Assembly (NCBI GenBank): GCA_012064415.1
Contig: SSNU01000129.1
Span: forward strand, 1-64,000
Source: Gyrodactylus bullatarudis
Taxonomy: Eukaryota; Platyhelminthes; Monogenea; Gyrodactylidea; Gyrodactylidae
Length of the DNA: 64,000 bases
Direction of reading: 5' to 3'
In this document: in pieces, positions 35,301-47,786 of the stretch
Numbering within the stretch: position 1 is the stretch's first letter
Layout: every line of letters begins with the position of its first letter
Notes under the pieces: generated by a model
Seen by the model: only the letters and a program-made list of their open reading frames with translations
Database searches by the model: none
What the model was told of the DNA's origin: nothing
Made by a program: the position numbers and the translations under genes

Positions 35301-38300
35301 GTTAATTGATAATTGAGTATCCCTAAACTAACATACTCTCACAAGTTTTTTAGACTAAATTCTTAGGAAATTACAATTTAAATAAAAAATAAACTTTTTA
35401 TTTTAATTAATCTATTAATATAGTCAAAAAATTCATGTCCACTTGAGAAAATCGTTCTGCTGACACTTTCAGCGGTATGATCGACATTTTCCAACTTTTT
35501 GACAGATCTCACGGCATGTTTAATTTCTTTGATAAGTCTTTCTAGCAGGGTAATCCGGGTATAGAATTAGTCTCCAACAAAAGGAACATCATCTCTGAAT
35601 AATGCCCTGCATTGAATCTGAGTTATGGCTTTTAGTACTCTCTGAGACCAACGACAGCTGCACCAATAAGTCTTCTGGCCAACATTCTTAAATCAATATT
35701 GTCTTCTGACATCAAACTAAGTAGGATTCAATCAGGATGGGCCATGAAAGAGTTGGCTTGAAGCGATGACTTAGCTATTCGCTTTATCTGCAACTGTTCG
35801 ACCATTTTATCCTGTTTATCCTGACCATAATGTTAAAGAAAATTTTCGGAGCTTCCAACAATGTAGCTCTCTGATTAGCCTCAAACCAGGAGGGAACATA
35901 GACGTGCATCACAAAACCAAGTTATACAATTGCCTTTCTGGAACATCTTTGGCAACATACAATCGAAGAAATTGACAAGCTAATATCGTTCATTTGGCCA
36001 TGTAGATATCTCTTAATAAACTACCAATTCAAGGCTGCGTGCTCTACCTGAAAGTATAGAAATATAATTTATAAATTACTGAGAAAAAAATATAATTTGT
36101 AAATCATTCCTTGTTTTACTAACAAAGCTATTTTATAAAGTTACATTTTCTCATGTCCCAATTTTTCGATCTGATCCTCAGCAACTGGATAGAAATATGT
36201 ATTGATCCTTATAAATTTGACAACTGGACTGTTCTTGTTGACCAGAGGTAGTTGTCTACTGATTCCAGCTCTTTAAAATTGCTTGATAGTCTTTAGGTTG
36301 GATTGCGTTGAATTTATAGTGCTGTCTCAGCATCTCAACAATTTTACTTCTCAAAGTTGCCTTGCCTCTCGTTGGTCTTTCACCTGAATGAAACTTAATG
36401 GTGTTAAAAACTTCCAGATTAGTTGGAAGAGTATGGGGGAGAACATGCTTGGATGTTCAAAAAGATAATTAATCTCTTTCATTCTTTCTCTGGATATATT
36501 GGTTAAGAAATTAGAATTGAAACTTACTAAACGAAAATAATGGCGTGAATTTTGAGAGTGAGGTACGAAATTTGTTAATTTAAACAATCTCTTTGTTATA
36601 TTACTGAAATTTTCATATATATATTCTTATAACTTGCATCAACCCTTTTTACTCATGGAATTATCTGGATCTCAACAGAGATCAAAGAGTTCCTTTCTCG
36701 AAATGAATTTGATTTTAAATATTACCGTTATTTTTAAATTTCAACGTTCGAATTCTGTGCGTAAAAATAATTACAATATATGAAAATTTTATAATAAAAT
36801 CTGAAAACAGGATTCCCAATGAAACATTTCTAAAGTGAAATTATTTTATTGTACTGTTATGACTGTTAATAAAAGAATCATTATACATGATTTAAAAGAG
36901 TAGTAATTATGTAGTAATAAAGATTTTACTTGAACGGTTCTCATTAAACTAATACACCGAATAGATATATTTAACAAATTTAGTGATAGAATGTAAACCT
37001 CTAATTAATTCTATCAGATTTGTTCACCAAGAGAAGGGGCCAAGGAGCTAGTTAGTTGTGACCATTGTTTTCTTCTATCATATCACATGCACTAGTTTGA
37101 CGAATTATAGAGATGAGATCCTTGCTTGTTTCAGGCGATTAATAGGTTTCATATCGAATGGGTGGTAAACGAAGTAAAGTTGGGTAATGGTAAAGAAAGG
37201 CTGCACAAAAATTTTCCCTGCCCCAAAATTTTTCCAAGTTCAAAAAATGTATATATAGATGTTTTCACTCCTTTTGTACCCTTCTTTGTCATGATGATGT
37301 AACCCTTTGGTTATTTATCCTACAATATTAAAATTTTCTCCTCTATAAAATGGTATAAGTATCAAAATTAGAACTCGACTAATAAGAAGAAAAGAATTTC
37401 AGAAAATCTTTTTATTTTAACAATAGGTTTTGGATTTTTTGCAATATTTGGGAAAACGTATATTTTTGAAATAATTTTTCAAAACTTTTTCTTCGTTTTA
37501 ATCTAAAGTTACAATTTCAAATCACCAAATCAAATTGATTTTCTGAAATTCTATTCTTCTTATTAGTCGAGTTCTAATTTTGATACTTATACCATTTTAT
37601 AGAGGAGAAAATTTTAAGCATAATTGCTCTATGAATTTTTCGAATATCTAATTCAGAATCAGAGTTATTTAACTTTGAAAAGGATAACTTTTCCAATTTT
37701 GTAGGATAAAAAACCAAGTGGTTACATCATCATGACAAAGAAGGGTACAAAAGGAGTGTGTGATTGACACATCGATATACATTTTTTGAACTTGGAAAAA
37801 TTTTGGCGCAGGGAAAATTTTTGTGCAGCCTTTCTTTACCTTTAACTAAAGTTAGTTGATATGAAGTTGGGAATCTATTATTTTTACAGAAATCTCGAAT
37901 TTTTCATCAAGAATTTGAATTTGTTAAAGATTTTTTGGAATCCTACTCATGTTGCCCACTTTTACCATTTGAAGAAAAAAATTCTGAAAAAAAATTATTT
38001 GGTCATTTTTCAAATTCCTATTTGGCGTTAAAATCCCATTTTTTCGAGCTTTGAGCTGAAAATTTTGGTTTGAATGTGGGAGGCTGATCGAAAGAGTTTT
38101 TTCAGGATCAAGATTTGATAATAAAGCTGAGGTAAGACTGGAGCAAACCTCACAACTTTCCATCCGAGTAGAGGGGAATATACCGTATATGCGTGTATAT
38201 GCGGGGGTATATATGCGCGATAATTTATTATTTATTTTCGTCAACCATATATGAAAGTACCAATAACTTCAAGCTTTAATAAAATAGCTTCTGAAAATAG

Positions 38301-41300
38301 TAGAGCAACAAACGACCCATCAAATTATAGCTTTTTGAAGGCTGATTCCAATGAAATGATTCTGATCTAATAATTTTGAGAATTTAAAAAACTTTTATTT
38401 GATATAATATTCGAATTATTTATTAATCTTAAATTAATAAATATCTCAGCAATGGTTTAGGTTAATAATAATAAATAATTTAAATGCTCATTCAATTCTT
38501 GAATATTAATGTGTCAGATTGATTAAATTATAATTATCGACAGTCTCCCCATTTTCGAGAGATTTTGAATTATCGAAATTTCATTGATTTTCAAGTAGTG
38601 AAAATGATCAAAAAATTGAAATTCCGCTCCCAAACGATGATGTGGTTATGCGTAAGATCAGATTCACTTGCATTGATTTTCTTGTTTAATCTTGATCCTG
38701 AAAAAACTCTTTCGATCAGCCTCCCACATTCAAACCAATGAAAATTTATTATTTTTCATTAAAAATAATTTTTTTTCAGAATTTTTGGGCAACATGAGTA
38801 GGATTCCAAAAAATCTTTAACAAATTCAAATTCTTGATGAAAAACTCGAGATTTCTGTAAGAATCACAAATTCCCAACCTCACATCAATTAGATTTATTT
38901 TCTGAAATGAATAATATTGAGTTGCCAAAATGATATATGATAGAGATAACCCAGCGAGACTTTGAGGGTTAAAATTTCTATCGAGTATGAGGTTATTATT
39001 CAAAGAATACAAACTTGACTCATGAAATTTTCTATTGAATCTCATCCATCAAAATTTCTTATTTACTAATCAAAAAGCGTGAGCTAGAAAAAAATTTATG
39101 CATTGAATGACAAACCTAACCAGAAATAATTTCACATTATTTACTGGAGTATAAATAAGTAAATTGTGAAATACACATTATCGCCATCAACTAATATTGT
39201 AAGAACTTTTTCGTTACTTTTTAAAATATGTTTACAAGCTTTCATATCCAACAACTATTATTATATTTAAAAATTATTCTTTTAGAGAAGTGCAAATTTA
39301 TGAAACAGTTATGCTTCGACATCCTAATATTCTCGGTTATATTGCCTCGGATAATAGAGATACAGGACTCTCTACAGAACTCTGGCTCATAACAGAGTAT
39401 CATTGCCTTGGTAGTTTATACGAATTTTTGCTGAACGGACATTATCTTACGCCAGCAGCAATGATAAAAATGGCTAGTTCTCTCATTAATGGTCTATCTC
39501 ATTTGCATCTACCGATTGTTGGTATGAAAGTGAGTCATTTGAAATTATTTCTACAAACAAATTTTTGTATTTTTTTCCAAAATTTAGTTCACTACCAATG
39601 CTCTTCACCATTATATTAATGAATTTTATTTTATAATTTAGTGTATTCCATGAAGGAGGTGGGAATGTTGGTAGGCATGCGAAACTGAATATAATAATTT
39701 ATCAATAATAACCACACTCCGAATGTGTTAAAGATAAATTTTTCTCACTTGATTCTATCATAGTCTACTTAAGTTTATTGATTTTAGTGGAAATATTTTC
39801 TACTGTATTAGTAATGAAGCAACTATTTTTTCTTCTTCAATCTTAAAAATAGGACATTTATTTTTACCCTCAAATGTGCCTATTCTAGGATTGAAAAAAA
39901 TCAATTGGTCTTTGGTCAAGATCTTTTTTATTTTAGCTTTTTCTTGACTATTTCTTCAAATTCTTCGATCGTTCACCGCAAATTTTATATTTTTGTAGAT
40001 ATGTTTGTAATTAGTTATAACTTATAAGGATCACTGCTAACTAATTCGCTAAATTGTGAATCTAATGTCCTAATATTTTAGTGATTTCATGTCAAAATAA
40101 AAATTTCAAAAATCTTGACTCAAGATCATCAAACTTTATTTTAAATTTATCTTTATTTATGAGAATTTTTAGTTAATTTTGTTATGAAATATTTTTACAA
40201 TTCAATCGGTAAAAATTTCTTGATTTTTATTGTTCATTATAATGATTGATTCGATTGATTTAATTAAATTTAGCTAGATCATACGTAATTAATATACCAC
40301 AAATATTAATATTGAATTTATTTATTATTTAAAAAATTCTTTTTTTGAGTCAAAACGATAATTTTTACCTTTTTATAATTCCCGGTTAGATTCCAATCTT
40401 TTTATATAGTCGCGAAATTTATGTTTTTATTATAATATATCAATAAAGGTGGATTTAATTGAAATAAAATCAAATTTCTTATTTTATACAGTAGAGATTA
40501 AAAAATGATTCCTCAATTTAACTTTTAATTTAGCCTATATAAAGATTACAATCTGGTCTATCTTTTGGGTTTTATGCATCAAGATGTCGTAAGAAGACCT
40601 GTGTGTTGAAGAATCTAGTTTGTACAAAACCTTTGATCTGGCTAAAAACTAGATAAATGAGGTCCGATGAAGATTTTGGTCTCAAGTAGTGGGTAACGGT
40701 GAGATGATTTAATACCCATTTCATCAGGGCTTTCTATTATTATAATTAGAGAATTTACTTTTAATCACTTTTTAATTTATGAAGACCAAAAGTAATACAA
40801 ATTTCCAAAATCTAATCCAGAGAAATAACGTTAGATTCCTCTTAAACCTTGAAATTATAAAAAAATTTCAACTCAGATTTTGAAAAAAGGAAAAATTCAC
40901 GCAAGCTCAAATTTTTAAATAATAACAACAGTGGAGAGAAAAGTGAAAAAGCTCACATTGGCCAAGGTAATTGAAGATTATAGGAATAATTCTTTAGAAC
41001 ACATAAATTAGGTTTATATAGGTTAATAAGAAATTTTTTCTTTCACCCATACATCTCTGCTGTCGTCATTAAGGTTTATGTATAAAACGAAAAGATTAGA
41101 AATTGAAGCTGTATGTTCTTCTTGTCTAAGATTCAAACATCAAGCGTTCAAACGCTGCCTAGTCTTCTATTTCAATTTTACGTTTTGGGATCAAGAAAAA
41201 GATTTTCTTTTTGCCTTTTTTTATTAACCTATATAAACCTAATCTATGTGCTCAAAAAAACTATTCCTATAATCTTCAATTACCTTGGCCACTTTGAGTT

Positions 41301-43055
41301 CTTTCACTTTTCTCTCCACTGTTGCTATTTATTGGAGAGTTTTGGTGTTTTTTCAGCTTGGATTTAATTCTTATTTTCTTTGACTTTTACTATTTCTTTC
41401 ATGATTTGTAAATTATTATCTTAAATCCTTTTTGAAGAATTACCACTGATGATGCATCAAGAAATGTACATTTGGTTTTAATATATCTTCTTCCAATTTT
41501 CTAAATTATGAATATTAGTGGAATTTCGGACGTTTTTGAAAAACTACGTGAATTACTAATTCGTAATATTCTATTTTAATATAGAATTGTAATATTAATT
41601 TTTTCAGGGAAAACCAGCGATTGCCCATCGAGACTTGAAGTCTAAAAACATTCTAGTCAAGATGGACGGAGAATGTTGTATTGGAGATTTGGGATTTGCA
41701 GTTAAATATGATCCTGCAACCAACTCCGTTGATGTTCCAGATACCGAGCGTATTGGTACGAAACGTTATATGTCGCCAGAATTATTACAATCATCCAAAC
41801 AACCAAATAATTCAATTGAATTCTACTTACGATCAGATATCTACAGCTGTTCTCTTGTACTCTGGGAAATTTCAGGTTCTTGTGGACTTCCTGAAGTTGG
41901 CTTTAGACCACGCTTATATCATATTCCATATCACGTAAGCTATTTAACTCAGTGTTTTAGTTTTCTAATTAACAATAAATAACCATATAATAAAATCTCT
42001 AATTAACTCAAGTTAAAAGTTTTAAGGCTATACTTATTGTACTAAATAGTTTCAATAAAGAGGAAACGCATCTACGCCTACCTATATGTTTGAATTGTTT
42101 TTTTACCAGCTTTCAACTCATAATTTATCTAATTGGCAATGGTCTGGTTCGGGAACGATGCAAAATTCTATTTCCGTTACCCATTAGCCAATGAAAATCA
42201 AGAATGCTTCTGAATACTTTTCAATTCCTATCATGGTCTATATATTCATGCGCATAATCAACCTATAATCTAAATACAATTGCGTATGCCTTAGTTAGAG
42301 AACGAATCTTACTTTAATCATCTTTATTACCTTTTTTAGCGATTGAACTGAGTGATTTGACTTAGCTGATTAAAGTCCGAATAAATGAACTGAATTAGCT
42401 TCAAAAAATTCTCACTTAAACAGGGATATCGAATACTATGTGGATTATTTTTGGCATAAATTAAATAGTAGCGTTTTCATAGGGTTGACTATAATTTTGA
42501 CTAGATAATATAATTAGATCAGCTTTTTTTTCTTTATATTAAAAAAATAGAAAAATCAGCATATTGAATAAAGGAGACCTATATATTTACCTTGAACAAA
42601 ATTAATAACCATATTAATCATAAATACTATTTCCAATTTATAACGAAAACATTTTATCCTAAATTTTATCTACTTAATATCTAAAGGGTCTTGTCGGTAC
42701 TGATCCAAGCTTTGAAGAAATGTATAAAGTTGTTGTTGAAGAAAAGAAACGCCCCAATTTGGTAAAAATTCCATTCATGAGCAATGAGTACAGCGGAAGG
42801 GAACCCGGCTATGTCAAAGCAATCAAGTTGATGAATAAAATTATCCAAGAATGTTGGTACGAAGATCCATCTGCTCGCTTGAATGTAATGAGAGTAAAAA
42901 AATATTTGAATGAACTCAAATCACAGATCCTAGATGAAAATAACAATTACTGGAATATTTCTGACAAAAATAGTATACCAAATGCTTTTGAAAAATTACC
43001 ATTTGGTGTTTTTACAGTCACTGCATTTTCACAGACGCCTAACAAGGAAGAATAA
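29395..43055 (+). CDS. TGFBR1: TGF-beta/activin type I receptor serine/threonine kinase (six exons)
   Basis: Exons 29395-29782, 29899-30314, 33155-33273, 39286-39529, 41608-41934 and 42687-43055 join in frame to 620 aa (family about 500) with GT/AG at every junction. Order: Cys-rich ectodomain ending CCDAPRCN; one membrane helix (about residues 102-125); a long juxtamembrane region (about 120 residues); GS box [19 protein letters not shown]; kinase with [10 protein letters not shown], catalytic Lys in VAAKIF, the L45 loop SDNRDTGLS (closest to the Smad2/3 class ALK4/5/7), [24 protein letters not shown] and the C-lobe end [10 protein letters not shown]. All catalytic residues are present, so an active receptor that phosphorylates R-Smads is expected. 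Oddities: no signal peptide in the first exon, and [11 protein letters not shown] where DIYA.GLV.WE is usual. Introns are 116, 2840, 6012, 2078 and 752 bp, the large ones TE-filled. Confidence 0.93.
30332..31770. repeat. Inverted-repeat element in receptor intron 2, interrupted by piggyBac
   Basis: Outer arms: GGATTTTCTACCAGATAACC near 30343 and its complement GGTTATCTGGTAGAAAATCC near 31733, extended by weaker matches on both sides (TCGAA..TCTCT). The piggyBac-like element lies between the arms, so a foldback repeat seems to have been the landing site, or the two form one composite. Confidence 0.65.
30442..31604. mobile_element. piggyBac-like element, decayed
   Basis: Terminal inverted repeats CCCTCGCATGGAATTTG at 30445-30461 and its complement ending at 31604. 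The right end is followed by TTAA (31605-31608), the piggyBac target; the left end is preceded by ATAA or TTAA(TAA). Just inside the left end lies the palindrome GGGGTCAAAAAGACCCC, common in this superfamily. A plus-strand scrap at 30830-30960 ([21 protein letters not shown]) matches the start of the piggyBac core. No intact transposase. Confidence 0.75.
32098..32755. mobile_element. MITE-like foldback element in receptor intron 2
   Basis: The left end AGCTAGGTGTGGTCGCAGG and the right end (complement AGCTAAATGTGGTCAAAGG) are inverted, each followed inward by TTATTA. Within the left third, 32121-32199 folds back on 32206-32275 (imperfect, roughly 75-bp arms), and AGAGCCTCAAAAA recurs inverted near 32700. 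No coding capacity. The superfamily is unknown. Confidence 0.55.
33274..37188. other. Receptor intron 3, left part, with a decayed ORF
   Basis: AT-rich intronic sequence. 33430-33850 has higher GC and ordered pyrimidine tracts but no recognisable ends. On the minus strand 36590-35400 holds stop-riddled coding-like sequence (readable phrases [20 protein letters not shown] and [19 protein letters not shown]), probably an old transposon gene that I cannot assign. The remainder shows nothing. Confidence 0.4.
37189..37840. mobile_element. Long-arm foldback element 1 in receptor intron 3
   Basis: Ends GGTAAAGAAAGGCTGCACAA and, inverted, GCTGCACAAAAATTTTCCCTG type sequence up to 37840. Arms of about 220 bp (37189-37410 and 37534-37840) are clearly complementary with small differences, around a loop of about 120 bp. 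No ORF. It looks like a non-autonomous DNA transposon of foldback type; a target duplication could not be fixed. Confidence 0.7.
37850..38893. mobile_element. Long-arm foldback element 2 in receptor intron 3
   Basis: Left arm 37856-38125 and right arm 38685-38890 are inverted copies (shared phrases TCATCAAGAATTTGAATTTG, GGAATCCTACTCATGTTG and TCGATCAGCCTCCCACATTC in complement), with a loop of about 560 bp. It begins only about 10-15 bp after foldback element 1 ends. No protein is supported; the open frames on its arms are composition artefacts. Confidence 0.7.
39530..40915. other. Receptor intron 4, left part
   Basis: AT-rich intron sequence without recognisable element or gene. Confidence 0.4.
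40918..41345. repeat. Palindromic pair of Penelope terminal sequences in receptor intron 4
   Basis: 40918-41027 (ACAACAGTGGAGAGAAAAGT...) is inverted at 41221-41345. Its left half is collinear with 8460-8710, the sequence next to a Penelope-type RT, so this is a tail-to-tail pair of the element's terminal region with nothing of the RT left. Confidence 0.65.
42110..42330. repeat. Dispersed repeat in receptor intron 5
   Basis: 42180-42320 is a diverged copy of 11535-11700, the non-coding part of the large inverted repeat (shared phrases GCCAATGAAAATCAAG, ATAATCAACCT and ACAATTG.GTATGC). It shows that this 3' sequence exists independently of the RT. Confidence 0.6.
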
Positions 43056-44399
43056 TACCATGTATGAAATGAAATACAAGAAATTCAATCAGGTTCATTT
43101 CTCCCTTTCCTGTCCAGTGTCCTCCCATCTCCCTCCTGGAAATTACAGTCAAATAATGATGATGAAAATTTTATCATTTTAAATAACTATGATTAATTTC
43201 AAACTGTAGATAATTAATCACATTACAAATGCTGTTAAACTCTTACATTCATAATTATTGTAAATCGATAATTGACATTTTATTATTTACTTCAGCGAAT
43301 GTTTTATTTTTATATTTAAATCTATTCATTTTGTTAAATTTCCCTCAGCCAAATGATGAGTTCATAATTACTCCTATCATACTATCATGATGAAACTTTT
43401 ATCATTATAAGTTATAATTTATAACTTTCAAAAATACATTTTGTTCACACAGTGAACTTCATAGAAACTTTAACATTATTTTTCGACAAACATTGCTATA
43501 GACAGAAACATTATTGGTATGACTTCAAATCATTTGTATAAAGTATTTCAAAAATTTTTATATTATTCAAATTTATGTATATTTGTTAATCATGTTTCAT
43601 ATCACTAACAAATTATTATTACAAAATTATGATTTATAATTAATATTTGGATTCTTCATTAGAAATTATTCCTAAGTGAATCATCATTAACTATAATTGG
43701 TTTCAGAAGTTCTTAATCAAAACACTTATACTATACAATAAGCAATAGATTTTTATTTAATTGAAGTAAAATTAAGTATTTTAGTATTCATTAGACTGGG
43801 TCCCTATTTTTTTAAACGGTGAAAATTAAAAAATCAAATTATTTCTTAACTAAACGGGAAGCGTAGATAACGAATTTCTAGGTCTTGTAAGTCTACCAAA
43901 ATCATTGTAGCTTTTAGCACTTTGACTCTAACTAATCGTATCCATACTTATAAGTTATAAGTAAGGAATAATATTAATTTGAAATAGTTGGTAAAATACC
44001 TGAAATATGAAATGAGCGTTAAAATAATGAGGGAATTTTTCTAATTATATACTATTAGTTTTGTCGTGTTTTTACAAAAAAGACGTTTTAGTGGGATTTA
44101 AAAATCTTCGCATTATCTTCTCCGAACATAATAGAACCAGTTCTGAAGTTAGGACTCTGAACCAGTTCAATAATTTTAAACAAACGATTTTTTTCATTCT
44201 ATTTTAGTTTAAGAAGTTGAATTTGGTGACTAATTCAAGATACCAACAACAATGACTGTTGAACAATCCACTCTCAGATGAGAAAAATTTCCTAAAATAC
44301 AATCATTCAATTGAGTTTTATCAATTTTTCTGAATTTGAAATACTTTATTCACGAAAAAAGGACTAAAAATTAATCAGTTTAACACATTAATTTTCTAT
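43056..44399. other. Intergenic region downstream of the receptor gene
   Basis: About 1.3 kb of AT-rich sequence including the receptor 3' UTR. No gene or repeat recognised. Confidence 0.4.
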
Positions 44400-44407
44400 C
44401 CTAACTA

Positions 44408-46107
44408 GGGCAACCAAAAAAGGCACTTATTTTTCAAAAAAAGGCACTTATTTAAGCTAAAAAAGGCAAAATGTAAATTAGATAGGCGAACAAAAAGGCA
44501 ACTATTTTTTATTTTGGTAATATATTTTCAATTCTAATGATGATTCAATATGATATATTTTTCAATATTTTCATCTTTGAAATGTTTCTTCTCTGTTAAA
44601 AAATGATTCATTTGTGAAAAACTTCTCTCGACATCTGCGGAGCTTGGTTGAGCATTGATTATGAGATCAATTTCTTCTGGATTCAACCAGTCAATAATTC
44701 CATCGACGATTTTTAATTCACCATTAGATTCGAGGCGGTCTCTGATATATTCTTTGATTCCGGCTGGATCTTCAGAAAGCTCAATTTCACTTAAAATCCT
44801 ATAGGCTTTTCCGATTGTTGCAGTAGGTGATTCCAAAAAGTCGAAGAGTTCTACTATTGGACGATAACTTTTGTGGATTTGTCTCAGAGAATTCTGCAGG
44901 GTTTTTTCTTTAACTGCTTTCTTGACTTCTTGCACTATTTTTTCATCATCTTCAAAATCATCGATGATCGACTTAACTTGTACGAGATTTTTGTAGTAGT
45001 ACTCGCAAGCGTCTAGCCATGTACCCCATCGGGTTACAATAGGTCGAGGTGGGATTCCAATTTCAAAAAACAAATTTCTTCTTTCTTTGCATTTGATTAT
45101 TGAAGATTTTACGCTCGATATCAATTTGTCTACTTCTTCGTAATGGTTCTTTATTTTGAGAACCGCATTGTTTAGCAAATTCGCCAAACAAGTCACATGC
45201 TGTAACTTTGGATAGGTGATTTTCAACAGGTTTCCTGCCTTTGTCATGTAACGAGCAGCATCTGATAAGAGTAGCAGGAAATTTTCAGGACGAACTTGTA
45301 GTTGACGAAGCTTAGCATCAATTAAGCGAATGATTAACTTGTGGTCCAACTTTTCTTCTACTTTCGTCACCCCGACAAGATATGAAATAGATGGCTCCTT
45401 CAACGTACCAGCAAGAATGTTGACATAGCTTGTTTTCAGGATTTCTGATTCATCTATAATTATTATTACAAAAAATTCCATTTTCTCGTTGAAGAACTTT
45501 GGAATCAGGGCCCGAGCTTTTTCATTGCTTGGAAGAGGGTGTCCGATTTCTTCGAAAATTTTGCGTAGCTTCTTGCACCGAAGTTTATGAAGAGGTATTC
45601 CAGCTTCTAGGAACGCATCGGTTATTTTCTCGTGAAACGACTTCGATTCAAATTTGATCTTCTGTTGACTCAGATTATCATTCATCAACTGGTCGACCTT
45701 CTTGGTGTTTTTTTGTCGTTCTGTGCTGGTTAAGGTGATCCTTCTTAATAGATTTTAAGTCTTTGAAGCATATTTTGCAGAAGACAGTGCCTTTAGATTT
45801 AAGTTCAAATTCACGGGGATATGAGGACACAAAAAGACTAGCCATGGAGAATTAATGATCGATCTTTTGAAAAATGATGCCTCTCTTAGTCAATTCGAAA
45901 TCTCTTATTGGCTGAAAACAATCAACAAATAAGATTACATTAACTTCGGTAGCCAAGGGCTTGAAAATCAAGGAAAAATAAGCCTAGACAAGATAAGGCA
46001 AATTTATCTTATGGTACAAAAGTGTTAGAGGATTATTTTTTTGGTTTTTCAATGTTTCTCATGATTCTCAATCTCCATACAAAAAAGGCAAAAAAGGCAT
46101 TTGGTTG
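44408..46107 (-). mobile_element. hAT transposon, nearly complete
   Basis: Flanked by a perfect 8-bp direct repeat CCTAACTA (44400-44407 and 46108-46115), the hAT hallmark. Ends GGGCAACCAAAA (left) and TTTGGTTG (right) form short terminal inverted repeats; subterminal AAAAAGGCA motifs are repeated at both ends (44420-44495 and 46080-46100), a typical transposase-binding arrangement. 1700 bp with one transposase gene on the minus strand. Confidence 0.8.
44534..45846 (-). pseudogene. hAT transposase, copy 2 (one frameshift)
   Basis: From ATG 45846: MASLFVSSYPREF, then a BED/CGBP1-like C2H2 finger (FCKICFKDLKSIKKDHLNQH). A one-base shift at about 45690 leads into the 384-codon frame 45688-44534: FVIIIIDESEIL, LLLLSDAARYMTKAG, VTCLANLLNNA, IVTRWGTWLDACEYYYKN, and a C-terminal dimerisation domain SSADVERSFSQMNHFL. 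This architecture matches CGG-repeat-binding-protein-related hAT transposases. Apart from the single shift, it is intact, so the copy is fairly young or the shift is a sequencing error. Confidence 0.85.
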
Positions 46108-46159
46108 CCTAACTAATTTAACATCAATTATTTAATAGTCATTATTAAATAGTTTTGAA

Positions 46160-46700
46160 AGTTTCAAATTGAAACAAAAAAATTTCTATTTTAATTCTAT
46201 TTTATTTAATTTAGATTATTTCTCTATTTCTCTGAAAACCCGCAAAGAAAGAAATGTTGGTATTTCGGGAAACCTAATATGGTGTATCTACTTTAAAGTA
46301 GGCTGATGAAAATTAAATTATTTGATTTAGGCATATTTCAGCAGCCCTTGTGGGCTTATGAGACGTTGTAATCTTCTGAAATTTTTATATTCACTTCTCC
46401 TCTCATAGCTTTACTGTCCCACTTTTCTCAGAGCACTTTGGAATTAAGATTAATTTTGATGAATTGGAGAAAAATCTTTGCAAAGGCTTGATTCGAGGAT
46501 TCATTTTCTCGTGCATAATCGCGTGGATTCATTATTTGTGTCTATCTATACAATCGAGGAGAGAAATCTTACTAATTTTCAAATTTTTTAAAAATAAATC
46601 TTGAATTTTCATAAAATTTTTATTTAGTTCACATAAGGTAATTTACAATAGGCTGATTTGCTCCAAAAGGAATTATAATCACACCTTTGATACCTGCCGA
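46160..46700. other. Gap between the hAT element and a non-LTR fragment
   Basis: AT-rich; no gene or repeat recognised. Confidence 0.35.
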
Positions 46701-47230
46701 AAAATGAGAACCTCCTAATGCTGATACAAATAAACCTCCAAGTGATAACCTCACTTCAGATATGAATGGGCTAAACTCTACTGTAACTCTATCAATCATA
46801 CCAATACCAACCACCTCAGACATTCGAATAACTCAACCCATCTCTACAGCTATCAAAACTAATGCCACTTTACCAACATCTGCCAATCTAAAAATTGATT
46901 CAAATATTAAACCTCCAGACACTCCACCCACATCATCTTTCACTTTCTCTCACACTCTATCAAATGCAAATATCAATGTACCCGCTACTAAACATCAGCC
47001 ATTTAAAAGATGTCGAACGTCTCTACCAAATATTATTACAAAAAAAGCACAACGACAAAATCTGACCTAACATCACCAATAATTGCTATATCATCTCAGC
47101 CCGAAGTTCTGATGATAAACGTCTCCAAAAAAATCTACATCTCTCAATATGCCTTATATATAATCCGCCTCCTGCTTCATCAATCTCCGAAACACACATT
47201 ACTAATTTCTTATCAGTGATAAGTTATCAC

Positions 47231-47786
47231 TAGGGCGGTCACAAAATAGCATTTTTTCAGAAAAAATAGCACAATTTTCAAAAAATATAGCATTTTTATA
47301 GCATATGAAAATATTTTATATACTACTTATAAGTAAATTATAAAAAATATATTTTTCGTTTTGGAAGAAGACAGAACATTGCGTCCAAACGTGTGATCAG
47401 ACATTTAATTATGAAACGAATGAGGTTAAATAATATCCCAAGCTAAAAATTTTTCTTTGACCAAATAAAAACCTCTAGAACACGGCCTTATTACAAGATT
47501 GAGAAGCTTCAGAAACAGCTTAATTCAAATAAAGAGATGATAGTAATCAAGAAAAATAAGATTTGTCTCATGTTACCATTTATCTGGCAAGGGTTTAGCC
47601 CGGAGAAATAGCAAAAAATAGCAATTAATTAGTAGAAAAATAGCATTCGATTTTGAATAGCAGAAAAATAGCAAAATTATTTTTTTGAGGAATTATCCTT
47701 GATGCTCAAGAGTGTTAATTTCAAAAATCTTATTAAATTTCTAGCAACATATCAAAAATAGCAAAGATAGCATTTTGACCGCCCTA
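47231..47786. mobile_element. Non-autonomous hAT element (MITE)
   Basis: 556 bp with ends TAGGGCGGTCA and TGACCGCCCTA (perfect 11-bp inverted repeats if the C/T at position 12 is ignored) and a perfect 8-bp target duplication GTTATCAC at 47223-47230 and 47787-47794. Subterminal AATAGCA motifs are repeated many times at both ends (47246-47300 and 47610-47775), as expected for transposase-binding sites. No ORF. Its ends resemble but differ from the hAT at 44408 (TAGGGC start). Confidence 0.9.

Noticed and set aside
37924..38244. 106-codon minus-strand frame
   Set aside because: Lies on an arm of foldback element 2; its counterpart arm has no matching protein.
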